NCBI GenBank assembly: GCA_903642215.1
Contig: CAHJWG010000001.1
Location: forward strand, 124,001 to 188,000
Direction of reading: 5' to 3'
DNA from: Sphingobacteriaceae bacterium
Lineage (GTDB): Bacteria; Bacteroidota; Bacteroidia; Sphingobacteriales; Sphingobacteriaceae
Length of the DNA stretch: 64,000 nucleotides
This document shows, in pieces, positions 25,649-34,007 of the stretch. Position 1 is the first letter of the stretch, and every line of letters begins with the position of its first letter. The position numbers were made by a program, and so were the translations under genes. The notes beneath the pieces are model-generated. The model was not told the DNA's origin. It worked only from the letters and a program-made list of their open reading frames with translations, and did no database searches.

Positions 25649-25728
25649 TCATGCCGAACTTGTTTCGGTATCTCACTTGATTGGTTTTGATCTCTGTCCT
25701 GAGAGATCCTGAAACAAGTTCAGGATGA
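25649..25728. repeat. REP-like imperfect palindrome between greA and HIT
   Basis: Arms 25649-25674 and 25703-25728 match at 22 of 26 positions as inverted repeats (TCATGCCGAACTTG... against TCATCCTGAACTTG... on the other strand). The loop is 28 bases. It resembles intergenic REP-type palindromes common in many bacteria. Confidence 0.75.
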
Positions 25729-25736
25729 CAAGAAGC

Positions 25737-26210
25737 CTATCTGCTAATTTCCATAATTTCAAATTCGATCTTGCCGGCCGGAACCGTAATTTCCGTTTTG
25801 TCGCCTACTTTTTTACCCAGCAAACCTTTGGCAATCGGCGAAGAAACCGAGATTTTGCCGGCTTTAAAATCAGCTTCTGTTTCGGATACCAATTGATATT
25901 GCATCGTAGCACCGTTTTTTAAGTTTTTTATTTTCACGATGGACAAAGCCAGCACTTTGGTGATGTCCATTTTAGATTCGTCCAGCAAACGCGCATTGGC
26001 CATAACTTCACCTAATTTTGAAATTTTGGCTTCGTGCAAGCCCTGTGCTTCTTTTGCCGCATCATATTCTGCATTCTCCGATAAATCACCTTTGTCCCGC
26101 GCTTCCGCAATCTGTTTGGCGATGGATGCGCGGCCTTCCGTTTTCAAAAATTGCAGTTCTTCCTTCAATTTCTCCAAACCTTCTTTTGTATAGTAAGCAA
26201 CTTCTGCCAT
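25737..26210 (-). CDS. greA: Transcript cleavage factor GreA
   Basis: 157 residues from the ATG at 26210, the normal GreA length; a longer frame to 26315 has no family support. The N-terminal coiled-coil has the tip acidic residues in ARDKGDLSENAEYDAAKE, and the C-terminal FKBP-like domain ends VPAGKIEFEIMEISR. GreA rescues backtracked RNA polymerase by stimulating RNA cleavage. Confidence 0.96.
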   Translation of the reverse strand: MAEVAYYTKEGLEKLKEELQFLKTEGRASIAKQIAEARDKGDLSENAEYDAAKEAQGLHEAKISKLGEVMANARLLDESKMDITKVLALSIVKIKNLKNGATMQYQLVSETEADFKAGKISVSSPIAKGLLGKKVGDKTEITVPAGKIEFEIMEISR

Positions 26211-26285
26211 AACATTTTTTATTTTTAATGATGATTTTAAACTAAAACATCCCTCAAAAAAAGAAGGATGCAACGTTTTTAAAAA

Positions 26286-26327
26286 ACAAACAAGACTACA
26301 CCGGCTTGCCTGCATAGTCTTGTTTTT
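26286..26327 (-). terminator. Terminator after the SerA-like gene
   Basis: CAAGACTA (26291-26298) pairs with TAGTCTTG (26315-26322). On the - strand the stem is followed by TTTGTTTTTT, and T residues also follow on +, so it may work both ways. It separates the SerA-like gene from greA. Confidence 0.75.
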
Positions 26328-26349
26328 ACGAATAACGAAGATAAAAACT

Positions 26350-27297
26350 TTAAATCCTAATCTCCAAATTTTTCAGTTTTTCGGCCAATACTTCACTTAT
26401 TTTTCGGTACGAATCAAATGTCCAGCCGGCAATATGCGGCGTTAATAAAACTCGGCCGCTGTTTTTCAGTTCCTCAAACCAGGTTTGTTCTGCCAGCGAT
26501 GGAAACTTTTCTTTCCCCAAAACATCTAAACCTGCACCCAAAATTTTTCCGCTTTTCAATCCGTTTAAAATGGCTTGCACTTTGGCAATTTCTCCGCGGG
26601 AAGTATTCAATAAAAATATTGGTTTGCGAAAATGAAACAGGTATTCATCATCTACCATTCCTTTGGTTTCAGGCGTAAGCGGAATATGGAAACTGACCAC
26701 GTTGCTTAACCTTACAATTTCTTCCATGCTTACTTCGCGTGCAAACTTGTCGGAAAAACCGGTTTTGTATTTATCGTAAGCAATCACATCCACACCAAAA
26801 CCACTTAATTTTTGGGCGAAACTTTGGCCCATGTGCCCGTAACCCACTATACCTACGGTTTTACCTTTCAGTTCGTAACCTCTATTTCCTTCTCGGTCCC
26901 ATTTTCCGTTTCTGATTTCGATATCAGCCTTCCTAAAATTATTCATCAGCGCAAGCAGCAAGCCAACGGCATGTTCGCCAACGGCATCGCTGTTGCCTTC
27001 GGGCGCATTGATGCAGGCGATGCTTCTTTTATCGGCATAAATTTCGTCGATGTTGTCCATTCCGGCACCGGCGCGGGCAATAAAACGTAGTTTTGGTGCG
27101 GCATCGATGATTTCTTTGTCTACCTGAAATTTGGTTCGGATGGCCAACCCTTCATAATCTGCAATAACGCTTAACGTTTTTTCTCGGGTAAAAGAAGCAT
27201 CAATGGTACAGCTATAACCTAACTTTTCCGCAGCTTGGGCGAAGGCCGGATGAAGATCATCAACAATTAATATTTTTTTTCGGATGAGATTGGACAC
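26350..27297 (-). CDS. D-isomer 2-hydroxyacid dehydrogenase (SerA-like)
   Basis: 315 residues. The NAD-binding motif is VGIVGYGHMGQSFAQKL. The catalytic Arg is in LLNTSRGEIAKV, with Glu in LDVLGKE and His in LTPHIAGWT. D-3-phosphoglycerate dehydrogenase is the likeliest substrate class, but glyoxylate or hydroxypyruvate reductase activity is possible; no C-terminal ACT domain is present. It starts at GTG 27297. Two exact copies of the dispersed motif lie inside it in opposite orientation, 153 bases apart. Confidence 0.88.
   Translation of the reverse strand: MSNLIRKKILIVDDLHPAFAQAAEKLGYSCTIDASFTREKTLSVIADYEGLAIRTKFQVDKEIIDAAPKLRFIARAGAGMDNIDEIYADKRSIACINAPEGNSDAVGEHAVGLLLALMNNFRKADIEIRNGKWDREGNRGYELKGKTVGIVGYGHMGQSFAQKLSGFGVDVIAYDKYKTGFSDKFAREVSMEEIVRLSNVVSFHIPLTPETKGMVDDEYLFHFRKPIFLLNTSRGEIAKVQAILNGLKSGKILGAGLDVLGKEKFPSLAEQTWFEELKNSGRVLLTPHIAGWTFDSYRKISEVLAEKLKNLEIRI
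27019..27033 (-). repeat. Dispersed motif A copy inside the SerA-like gene (full consensus)
   Basis: Exact GATAAAAGAAGCATC on the - strand, read as DKRSIA. It is part of the 28-bp stretch (27018-27045) identical to metH 3956-3983. Confidence 0.85.
27187..27201 (+). repeat. Second motif A copy inside the SerA-like gene
   Basis: GGTAAAAGAAGCATC on +, read by the gene as DASFTR near residue 35. It is inverted relative to the copy at 27019-27033. Confidence 0.8.
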
Positions 27298-27330
27298 AGT
27301 ATTTGATTTTAAAGCAAAGATACTGGTTAA

Positions 27331-27624
27331 TTAGAATGGATTGGAGGCTGGATTTTGCCGGTTATCCCAAAATGTAATCAGAAATATTTCTTCTTCCTGA
27401 ATTAAATAATAAACAGACGTTTGTTTTGTGATAACCGCTTTTCTAATTTGGTTGAAGTTTGAAGCAGGGAAAAGATAAGGCTGAATAGCAATAACATTGA
27501 TTAAAGATTCTGTTTTTAAAATAAAATCAACGGTTTCGTTTTCCGTCCATTTAAGCGTTAAAAATTCAATAATCTTTTCGTAAGACAGTAAGGATTCATC
27601 AGACCAAATAACATTAAACGCCAT
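27331..27624 (-). CDS. RelE/ParE-family toxin
   Basis: 97 residues with the ParE/RelE fold pattern: N-terminal helices (SYEKIIEFLTLKW), NQIRKAVITKQTSVYYLIQEEEIFLITFWDNRQNP at the C-terminus, where the last strand ends DNRQNP as in many Bacteroidota RelE-like toxins. It overlaps the upstream antitoxin by 11 bases. Target (ribosome or gyrase) cannot be told. Confidence 0.86.
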   Translation of the reverse strand: MAFNVIWSDESLLSYEKIIEFLTLKWTENETVDFILKTESLINVIAIQPYLFPASNFNQIRKAVITKQTSVYYLIQEEEIFLITFWDNRQNPASNPF

Positions 27625-27847
27625 AACGCGTTTTGATTTTTTGCATTACATCTTCACGTTTATGAACACGGCCGGCAGCAACATCTGATAAACCGCGATT
27701 AATGCTTTCTTTTACCGATGTTGGCAATTCTTCCCAAAAATCCGTTTCCTGTTTTTTAAAAACGACTTTCAATTTTTGAATAATTGCTTCATCTTCTGTT
27801 TCCAGAATTAATTTGAGCAATTCAATTTTTTCAGCTTCAATATTCAT
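27614..27847 (-). CDS. Antitoxin of the RelE/ParE pair
   Basis: 77 residues from the ATG at 27847 (an upstream TTG adds two codons). Helical and charged, with LPTSVKESINRGLSDVAAGRVHKREDVMQKIK, the common addiction-module antitoxin C-terminus in Bacteroidota. The 11-base overlap with the toxin supports coupling. A motif A-like word with one inserted base (27704-27719) lies within it. Confidence 0.82.
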   Translation of the reverse strand: MNIEAEKIELLKLILETEDEAIIQKLKVVFKKQETDFWEELPTSVKESINRGLSDVAAGRVHKREDVMQKIKTRYGV

Positions 27848-27880
27848 TTTCAATCATTTAACCAAATATATAAATTTTGT

Positions 27881-28043
27881 TCACCTTTTCTCCTCAATCA
27901 CATTCGTCAACCAAACAAAATCTCCAACGCTCAATCTTTCCGCGCGTAAATCCAGCATTGGCTCTTCCATCATTTTTTCTTTGTTGATGAGGGAAGAAAG
28001 CGCATTACGTAAGGTTTTTCTTCGCTGATTGAAGCCAGCTTTT
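27881..28043 (-). pseudogene. Truncated duplicate of the rsmA 3' end
   Basis: On the - strand this stretch encodes KAGFNQRRKTLRNALSSL and continues through LDLRAERLSVGDFVWLTN to a stop. It matches the C-terminal 50 or so residues of RsmA (28574-28742) at about 46 of 51 positions. It has no start codon of its own and begins abruptly after the end of the DUF5615 toxin region. It looks like the displaced original or a duplicated copy of the gene end, now separated from rsmA by a toxin-antitoxin module. Confidence 0.9.
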
Positions 28044-28089
28044 AATTAAAGTGAAATAATAACAGGACCAATTTGCATTTTCCCTTTAC

Positions 28090-28305
28090 TCAAATACAGT
28101 TATGGTATATTTTGAAAAAATTCTGCTGGTGCTGCAAATTTTTGTCATAAGTCAGGAGTGCATTAAAAGAATTGCTAACAAGAAGTTTTAACAATTCTCC
28201 ATTTTTGATACCGTTCCATTGTTTGTCTCTAACCGTATAAATTTCATGTTCAAGAAAGTCCTGCTTGAGCTGTTTTGGTAAATTTTCGTCAAGCAACAGT
28301 CGCAT
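28090..28305 (-). CDS. DUF5615 PIN-like toxin, probably C-terminally truncated
   Basis: 71 residues. MRLLLDENLPKQL and DKQWNGIKNGELL and LLTYDKNLQHQQN are the typical DUF5615 segments with the acidic PIN-like residues. Usual members are around 110 residues; here the frame stops after KIYHNCI, and a neighbouring frame reads YTITVFE, the expected next strand, before stopping. So a frameshift plus truncation next to the rsmA remnant is likely. It overlaps the DUF433 gene by 17 bases. Confidence 0.8.
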   Translation of the reverse strand: MRLLLDENLPKQLKQDFLEHEIYTVRDKQWNGIKNGELLKLLVSNSFNALLTYDKNLQHQQNFFKIYHNCI

Positions 28306-28528
28306 ATAATTGAGCTACATTTTTAGAAGTCATTATTTTATTTGCAACCGCTAACAATGCGATTGCCTGCTCTTTAGATACGGTTGGGAAATCGTCTAAA
28401 AATTCATCAAGCGGCACACCCGCTTCTAAATGGTCGAAAAAGCTTTCAACCGGAACCCGTGTCCCTTTAAATACAGGTTGACCGCCTAAAATATCATTGT
28501 CAATAGTGATGATTTGCTGAACGTCCAT
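28289..28528 (-). CDS. DUF433 antitoxin
   Basis: 79 residues with the DUF433 signature ITIDNDILGGQPVFKGTRVPVESFFDHLEAG given here in its parts (DILGGQPVFKGTRVPV) and FLDDFPTVSKEQAIALL, a winged-helix-like DNA-binding fold. DUF433 and DUF5615 form a common toxin-antitoxin pairing. It ends 17 bases inside the toxin and starts 45 bases beyond the end of rsmA. Confidence 0.88.
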   Translation of the reverse strand: MDVQQIITIDNDILGGQPVFKGTRVPVESFFDHLEAGVPLDEFLDDFPTVSKEQAIALLAVANKIMTSKNVAQLYATVA

Positions 28529-28573
28529 AAAACAAATTTAAACAAAAGGTTTGTAGCAAAAGGTTGCACAGAA

Positions 28574-29350
28574 TTACTTTAACTTATTCTCCTCAATTAA
28601 ATTAGTCAGCCGCACAAAATCCGAAACACTCAATCTTTCCGCGCGCAAATCCAGTATCGGTTCTTCTGACATTTTTTCTTTGTTGATGAGCGAAGAAAGT
28701 GCATTGCGCAACGTTTTACGCCGCTGATTAAAGCCCGCTTTTACAACCTGCCAGAACAGTTTTTCATCACAATTAAGTTCTTTAATTTCATTTCTGCTGA
28801 GGCGCATTACGCCAGAAAGCACTTTTGGCGGCGGATTGAAAACGCCTGCTTTCACCGTAAATAAATATTCTACTTTATAATATGCCTGCAAAAAAACGCT
28901 TAGGATTCCGTATTCTTTGCTTCCGGGTTTGGCGGCGCAACGTTCGGCAACTTCTTTCTGGAACATGCCCACAACTTCCGGCACTTTATGGCGATTATCC
29001 AGCACTTTAAATAAAATCTGCGAAGAAATATTGTACGGGAAATTGCCGATGATCGAAAAAGTACCGGTAAAAACAGTATCAAAATCCATCGCCAAGAAAT
29101 CAGCATTGATTAATTTTTCGCCTAATTGCGGATATTTTTTTTGGAGGAAATGATAAGATTCTTCATCAATATCAACCAAAAAAACTTCAAGTTCGGATTT
29201 CTGCAATAAAAAATCGGATAAAATGCCCATTCCCGGCCCAACTTCCAATACTTTTCCTTCCGATTTTAAACTGTTTACAATTTTGGCGGCAATGTTTTTA
29301 TCGGTTAAAAAATGCTGACCTAAATGTTTTTTGGCTTTTACTAATTGCAT
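28574..29350 (-). CDS. rsmA: 16S rRNA (adenine1518/1519-N6,N6)-dimethyltransferase
   Basis: 258 residues from the ATG at 29350 (a TTG at 29371 is less likely). Dimethylates two adjacent adenines near the 3' end of 16S rRNA. SAM-binding region VLEVGPGMGILSDFLL, catalytic NFPYNISSQ, and the C-terminal RNA-binding part with FNQRRKTLRNALSSL. The 3' end (28574-28742) is duplicated at 27881-28043 beyond the DUF433/DUF5615 module. A motif B copy is at 29066-29080. Confidence 0.96.
   Translation of the reverse strand: MQLVKAKKHLGQHFLTDKNIAAKIVNSLKSEGKVLEVGPGMGILSDFLLQKSELEVFLVDIDEESYHFLQKKYPQLGEKLINADFLAMDFDTVFTGTFSIIGNFPYNISSQILFKVLDNRHKVPEVVGMFQKEVAERCAAKPGSKEYGILSVFLQAYYKVEYLFTVKAGVFNPPPKVLSGVMRLSRNEIKELNCDEKLFWQVVKAGFNQRRKTLRNALSSLINKEKMSEEPILDLRAERLSVSDFVRLTNLIEENKLK
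29066..29080 (+). repeat. Dispersed motif B copy inside rsmA
   Basis: GGTAAAAACAGTATC on +, antisense to rsmA, which reads it as DTVFT. Confidence 0.65.
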
Positions 29351-29443
29351 TTGCTCCTTAAATTGATACAAAATACGTCATATTTGTGCTTTATCCGGTT
29401 TTTAAGCGGATAAGTTTTATTTGTATCGATTAACAAAACTCAA

Positions 29444-30499
29444 ATGAGTGAAAAAATAAAAGTCGGGATCAGCATCGGCGATGTAAACGGCATTGGTATG
29501 GAAGTAATTATTAAAACGTTTGCAGATGCAATGATGCTGAATTACTGCACGCCGATTGTTTACGGCAATACCAAAATTGCTTCCTATAACCGTAAAAATC
29601 TGGGTTTAAATGATTTTAGTTTTAATGTGATTGCAGAGCCTCACGAAGCAAATCCTAAAAAACCAAACCTGATTAATTGCTGGGAAGAAGATGTGAAAAT
29701 TAACTTCGGCGAAGCAAATGAAACCGGCGGGAAATATGCTTTTATCTCGCTGGAACGCGCCACAAATGATCTACTATCAGGTAAAATTGATGCTTTGGTT
29801 ACGGCACCGATCAATAAACACAACATCCAAAGTGAAAACTTTAACTTTCCCGGCCATACCGAATATTTGCAGGAACGCTGCGGCGCACAAGATTCGCTGA
29901 TGTTTTTGGTGAGTGACGAACTGCGCGTTGGTGTGGTTACTGGCCATATTCCGGTTTCGCAGATTAGCGAAAAAATTACGGTAGCCAACATCATGTCGAA
30001 ACTGAATTTAATGAACCATAGTTTGAAGCAGGATTTCTGGATTCGCAAACCGAGAATTGCTGTTTTAGGTTTAAATCCGCACGCCGGCGATAACGGTTTG
30101 ATTGGGATTGAAGAGCAGCTAACGATTATCCCAGCGATAGAACATGCGAATAATGAAGGTATTTTGTGTTCCGGTCCTTTCCCTGCTGACGGTTTTTTTG
30201 GGAACGGAACCTATAAAAACTTTGATGCCGTGCTGGCTATGTACCACGATCAGGGTTTGATTCCGTTTAAAAATACCGCTTTTGATCTGGGTGTGAATTT
30301 TACGGCTGGTTTAAATAAAGTGCGCACTTCGCCGGATCATGGAACCGGATACGGTATTGCCGGGAAAAATATGGCTTCGCCAACTTCCTTCCGCGAAGCG
30401 ATGTTTACAGCAATTCATGTGGTTAAAAACCGTGCAGAATCAGCAGAACTTTCCGCAAATCCGTTAAAGTTCAGCAAGTTTAGCAGAGACCGGGATTGA
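29444..30499 (+). CDS. pdxA: 4-hydroxythreonine-4-phosphate dehydrogenase
   Basis: 351 residues. PdxA oxidises 4-phosphohydroxy-L-threonine in pyridoxal phosphate synthesis. Family landmarks are GISIGDVNGIGMEVI, the metal-binding His of FPGHTEYL, the later LNPHAGDNGLIG and AMYHDQGLIPFK, and TSPDHGTGYGIAG. It starts at ATG 29444, divergent from rsmA. PdxA-rsmA neighbourhood is common in bacteria. Confidence 0.95.
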   Translation: MSEKIKVGISIGDVNGIGMEVIIKTFADAMMLNYCTPIVYGNTKIASYNRKNLGLNDFSFNVIAEPHEANPKKPNLINCWEEDVKINFGEANETGGKYAFISLERATNDLLSGKIDALVTAPINKHNIQSENFNFPGHTEYLQERCGAQDSLMFLVSDELRVGVVTGHIPVSQISEKITVANIMSKLNLMNHSLKQDFWIRKPRIAVLGLNPHAGDNGLIGIEEQLTIIPAIEHANNEGILCSGPFPADGFFGNGTYKNFDAVLAMYHDQGLIPFKNTAFDLGVNFTAGLNKVRTSPDHGTGYGIAGKNMASPTSFREAMFTAIHVVKNRAESAELSANPLKFSKFSRDRD

Positions 30500-30524
30500 T
30501 ATTTCATTTCAAATAAAAATTTTA

Positions 30525-30539
30525 CATACTGTTTTTACA
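30525..30539 (-). repeat. Dispersed motif B copy after pdxA
   Basis: CATACTGTTTTTACA, immediately next to the motif A copy at 30542-30556. Confidence 0.65.
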
Positions 30540-30541
30540 GG

Positions 30542-30556
30542 TATAAAAGAAGCATC
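30542..30556 (+). repeat. Dispersed motif A copy after pdxA (left arm of an inverted pair)
   Basis: Exact core 30545-30555, inverted relative to 30603-30617. Confidence 0.8.
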
Positions 30557-30602
30557 TGCAAGCCGGGATACAAGTTTAACTTCTGCTGAAACTGTATAAC
30601 CG

Positions 30603-30617
30603 GATGCTTCTTTTAGC
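30603..30617 (-). repeat. Dispersed motif A copy before yceD (right arm of an inverted pair)
   Basis: GATGCTTCTTTTAGC followed by ACCTAATTTT, the usual extended flank. It forms a perfect 13-bp inverted repeat with 30544-30556 across 46 bases. Confidence 0.8.
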
Positions 30618-30643
30618 ACCTAATTTTCATTTTGAAAAAACTA

Positions 30644-30673
30644 TTTCTGATTGTGTAAATTTTCCTAAATTTG
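30644..30673 (+). promoter_or_regulatory. Promoter of the yceD-rpmF-plsX-fabH operon
   Basis: TTTC at 30644-30647 (near -33 TTTG), 18-base spacer, and a perfect -7 TAAATTTG at 30666-30673. The predicted transcript starts near 30680, so translation at TTG 30692 would have a very short leader. Confidence 0.5.
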
Positions 30674-30691
30674 CGGGCTAATTGTAGCTCA

Positions 30692-31222
30692 TTGAAAACG
30701 CTGAAATCATATTCGATTCCTTTTAAGGGGCTGAAACTTGGAAAGCATCAGTTTGACTTTGAAATAACGGATTCCTTTTTTAACGAATTTGAATATTCAC
30801 TTGTAAAAAAAGGCAGCCTTACCTGCAAAGTTGATCTGGAAAAGCAGGAAACGCTGATGATCCTGCACTTTAATATTAACGGTGTTGTTGAACGTACTTG
30901 TGACCGGTGTTTGTCGGTATTTCCGGAAAATGTAGCAATTGCAGAAAGGCAGATTGTAAAATTCGGGGAAGATGAAGCGGACGAAGCTGATGATGAGATT
31001 ATGGTTTTGAACAGAAATGAACACGAACTCAATCTTTCAGGCTTAATTTACGAGTACATTAACGTGGCTATGCCGCTGATTAGTATTTGTGAAGACGAAG
31101 GAAATACCCGGTTTTGCGACCAGGAAATGCTTGAAAAGCTAAAAACGCTTTCGGGAAGTATTGAAGAAAATGAAGAAAACAGCACAGACCCGCGCTGGAA
31201 TGTGTTAAAAAATATAAAATAA
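30692..31222 (+). CDS. yceD: YceD family (DUF177) protein
   Basis: 176 residues from the TTG at 30692, chosen because the longer frame (30671) overlaps the -7 element. The DUF177 signature is the cysteine-containing RTCDRCLSVF, followed by an acidic stretch and IYEYINVAMPLI, with SICEDEGNTRFCD. YceD is linked genetically with rpmF and with 23S rRNA processing or accumulation in other organisms. It lies 20 bases upstream of rpmF, the usual order. Confidence 0.9.
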   Translation: MKTLKSYSIPFKGLKLGKHQFDFEITDSFFNEFEYSLVKKGSLTCKVDLEKQETLMILHFNINGVVERTCDRCLSVFPENVAIAERQIVKFGEDEADEADDEIMVLNRNEHELNLSGLIYEYINVAMPLISICEDEGNTRFCDQEMLEKLKTLSGSIEENEENSTDPRWNVLKNIK

Positions 31223-31242
31223 ATTAATTACCTCAGGAAGTT

Positions 31243-31434
31243 ATGCCACATCCAAAAAGAAAAATATCCAAATCGAGAAGAGATAAACGCCGCACACATT
31301 ATAAAGCGGAAGCTCCTACTTTAACTACCTGTAAAACTACTGGTGCCGTACATTTACCGCATAGAGCTTACACAGTTGACGGCAACGTGTACTTTAACGG
31401 CAAATTGTTGATTGAACGCACACCGGCAGCTTAA
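31243..31434 (+). CDS. rpmF: 50S ribosomal protein L32
   Basis: 63 residues beginning MPHPKRKISKSRRDKRRTHY with the conserved basic N-terminus and HLPHRAYTVDGNVYFNGK. Only one Cys is seen, so the zinc-ribbon form is absent. Lies between yceD and plsX, the widespread ribosome-to-lipid gene order. Confidence 0.97.
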   Translation: MPHPKRKISKSRRDKRRTHYKAEAPTLTTCKTTGAVHLPHRAYTVDGNVYFNGKLLIERTPAA

Positions 31435-31448
31435 GCTAATTTTCTAAA

Positions 31449-32387
31449 ATGAAGATTGGCCTGGATATTATGGGCGGCGATTACGCACCTGAAGCAGTAG
31501 TTTTAGGAGCAATTGTCGGTTATCAATTTTTATCACCTGATCAAAAACTGGTTTTGATCGGTGACCAAAACATTGCTTTAAAAATCATCAGGGATAATAA
31601 TTTTGATGAAAGTTGTTTTGACTATGTGCATACAACTGAAGTAATTGGTATGGCCGAGCATCCTACTAAAGCAATTGCGCAGAAACCAGGTTCCAGTATC
31701 AGCATTGGTTTTCAGCTGTTAAAAGAAGCTAAGCTGGATTCTTTTGCTTCCGCAGGCAATACCGGTGCCATGCTTGTTGGTGCAATGTTTAGTGTTAAAG
31801 CTATTCCCGGCGTTATCCGCCCGGCAATTGCAGGTATCGTACCAAAATTAAACGGCGGCCACGGCATTATTTTAGATGTTGGTGCCAATGCAGATTGTAA
31901 ACCGGATGTTTTGGTTCAGTTTGGTATTTTGGGAAGCCTGATGGCGGAATCATTGTATCATATTGACAATCCTAAAGTTGGTTTAATCAATATCGGAGAA
32001 GAAAAAGAGAAAGGTAATTTACTTTCTCAAGCTACATACCCGTTGATGAACGGACACCGGCAATTTAATTTTGTTGGTAATATAGAAGGTCGTGATTTGT
32101 TTACAGACCATGCAGATGTTTTTGTTTGCGATGGTTTTACCGGAAATGTTATCTTAAAATTAGCCGAAAACTTTTACGATGTTACCTCTAAAAAAGGCAT
32201 CCGGGATGAGTTTTTTGATCGTTTTAATTACGAACAATACGGCGGAAGCCCAATTTTAGGTGTTAATGCACCGGTAATTATCGGCCATGGGATTTCTAAT
32301 CCGGAAGCTATTAAAAGCATGATTATGCTTTCCAGAAATACGGTCGAATCCGGCCTGATTGATAAGATCAAACAAGCTTTCCTCTAA
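31449..32387 (+). CDS. plsX: Phosphate acyltransferase PlsX
   Basis: 312 residues. PlsX makes acyl-phosphate from acyl-ACP for phospholipid synthesis. [19 protein letters not shown] is the family N-terminus; [10 protein letters not shown] and [11 protein letters not shown] and [12 protein letters not shown] follow. It starts 14 bases after rpmF and ends just before fabH, so it is co-transcribed. Confidence 0.97.
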   Translation: MKIGLDIMGGDYAPEAVVLGAIVGYQFLSPDQKLVLIGDQNIALKIIRDNNFDESCFDYVHTTEVIGMAEHPTKAIAQKPGSSISIGFQLLKEAKLDSFASAGNTGAMLVGAMFSVKAIPGVIRPAIAGIVPKLNGGHGIILDVGANADCKPDVLVQFGILGSLMAESLYHIDNPKVGLINIGEEKEKGNLLSQATYPLMNGHRQFNFVGNIEGRDLFTDHADVFVCDGFTGNVILKLAENFYDVTSKKGIRDEFFDRFNYEQYGGSPILGVNAPVIIGHGISNPEAIKSMIMLSRNTVESGLIDKIKQAFL

Positions 32388-32394
32388 AACAGAT

Positions 32395-33384
32395 ATGGAT
32401 AAAATTTACGCTGCTATCACTGCTGTAAACGGTTACGTGCCTGATTACGTACTAACTAACCATGAATTGGAAACCATGGTTGATACCAACAACGAATGGA
32501 TTTTAAGCAGGACAGGCATCAGCGAACGCCGGATTTTAAAAGGCGAAGGTTTAGGAGTTTCTGATCTGGCAGTTCCCGCAGTTAAAGGCTTGTTAGAAAA
32601 ACGCGGCATCAGCCCTGCAGAAATTGATATGCTCATTTTATGTACCACAACTTCTGATATGCCTTTTCCGGCAACGGCAAATATTATAAGTGCAAAAGTT
32701 GGTGCAACCAATGCCTGGGGTTTTGATTTGCAAGCTGCCTGCTCCGGTTTTTTATACGGTTTAACAGTTGGTGCACAATTTATTGAAACCGGTAAACATA
32801 AAAAAGTGCTGGTAGTTGCAGGCGATAAAATGTCGTCAATTATTGATTATCAAGATAGGGCAACCTGTATTATTTTCGGCGATGGCTGCGGTGCTGTTTT
32901 GTTAGAACCAAATTTAGAAGGTTATGGTTTGATTGACAGTAATTTATACAGCGACGGAACAGGCATCAGCTATTTACATCAAAAAGCCGGCGGTTCTGTA
33001 AAACCTACCAGTTACGAAACCATTGATGCACGTGAACATTATGTTTATCAGGAAGGAAAAGCCGTATTTAAATTTGCCGTAACCAATATGGCAGAAGCAG
33101 CCGCAGAAATTATGGAGCGCAATCAGTTAACTTCAGAAAATGTAGACTGGCTGGTTCCACACCAGGCTAATAAACGCATTATTGATGCTACGGCAGTTAG
33201 AATGGGCGTTGGCCCGGAAAAAGTAATGATGAATATCCAGCGTTACGGCAACACCACAAACGGCACTATCCCTTTATGTTTATGGGAATGGGAAAGTAAA
33301 CTTAAAAAAGGCGATAACTTGGTTTTAGCGGCTTTTGGCGGCGGCTTTACCTGGGGTTCTGCTTATCTGAAATGGGCATACTGA
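32395..33384 (+). CDS. fabH: 3-oxoacyl-ACP synthase III
   Basis: Starts fatty-acid synthesis by condensing acetyl-CoA with malonyl-ACP. 329 residues from ATG 32395; a longer frame overlaps plsX. Catalytic triad: Cys in [11 protein letters not shown], His in [12 protein letters not shown], Asn in [11 protein letters not shown]. Seven bases after plsX. Confidence 0.96.
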   Translation: MDKIYAAITAVNGYVPDYVLTNHELETMVDTNNEWILSRTGISERRILKGEGLGVSDLAVPAVKGLLEKRGISPAEIDMLILCTTTSDMPFPATANIISAKVGATNAWGFDLQAACSGFLYGLTVGAQFIETGKHKKVLVVAGDKMSSIIDYQDRATCIIFGDGCGAVLLEPNLEGYGLIDSNLYSDGTGISYLHQKAGGSVKPTSYETIDAREHYVYQEGKAVFKFAVTNMAEAAAEIMERNQLTSENVDWLVPHQANKRIIDATAVRMGVGPEKVMMNIQRYGNTTNGTIPLCLWEWESKLKKGDNLVLAAFGGGFTWGSAYLKWAY

Positions 33385-33465
33385 TTTTATCCCTGCTTTT
33401 TTGTTATTTAATGATAAATTAGCCTGCCAAAAAAATTATCAAACTTAAATTAAACGGACACCAGC

Positions 33466-33936
33466 ATGGATATTAAACAGATTCAGGATTTAATCCGATT
33501 CGTTTCCAAATCAGGCGTAAATGAAGTTTCTATAGAACAGCAAGACTTCAAAATCACCATCAAAACAAATCAGCCGCAAAACACGGTTGTTACCACCAAT
33601 ATACCTGTCGCAGAAAATACAGGTACTGCCGTTACAATGCCTTCGATTACCGTAACCACACCGGTAGTGGCCGCACCGGTAGAAGATACCTCTAAATATA
33701 TCATCATTAAATCGCCCATGATCGGTACTTTTTACCGTTCGGCCGCACCGGAAAAACCGCTTTTTGTAAATATCGGTGATGAAATTAAATCCGGACAAGT
33801 GCTTTGCATTATAGAAGCGATGAAATTATTTAATGAAATTGAAGCAGAAGTATCCGGCCGGATTGTAAAAGTGCTGGTTGATAATGCTTCGCCGGTTGAA
33901 TATGATCAACCTTTATTTTTAGTAGAACCGGCTTAA
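33466..33936 (+). CDS. accB: Biotin carboxyl carrier protein of acetyl-CoA carboxylase
   Basis: 156 residues. An N-terminal helix, a Pro/Thr/Val-rich linker (about 45-75), and the biotinyl domain with biotin-accepting Lys in [15 protein letters not shown]. Precedes accC, the usual pairing. Its stop codon overlaps a motif A copy. Confidence 0.97.
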   Translation: MDIKQIQDLIRFVSKSGVNEVSIEQQDFKITIKTNQPQNTVVTTNIPVAENTGTAVTMPSITVTTPVVAAPVEDTSKYIIIKSPMIGTFYRSAAPEKPLFVNIGDEIKSGQVLCIIEAMKLFNEIEAEVSGRIVKVLVDNASPVEYDQPLFLVEPA

Positions 33937-33949
33937 TGCTTCTTTTACC
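33935..33949 (-). repeat. Dispersed motif A copy at the accB stop codon
   Basis: Exact core 33936-33946, followed by GGCATAATTTA, the extended flank on the other strand. It sits in the accB-accC gap. Confidence 0.8.
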
Positions 33950-34007
33950 GGCATAATTTACACAAGTAATTTCCGTTGCAATTTATTTTCAAAAGCTACT
34001 CCAAGTG

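Noticed and set aside
26211..26315. N-terminal extension of GreA by 35 codons
   Set aside because: The standard GreA start MAEVAYYT lies at 26210, and the upstream stretch looks like leader and terminator DNA.
27813..28028. A + strand gene of about 71 codons
   Set aside because: It is the complement of the rsmA 3'-end remnant, which explains the open frame.
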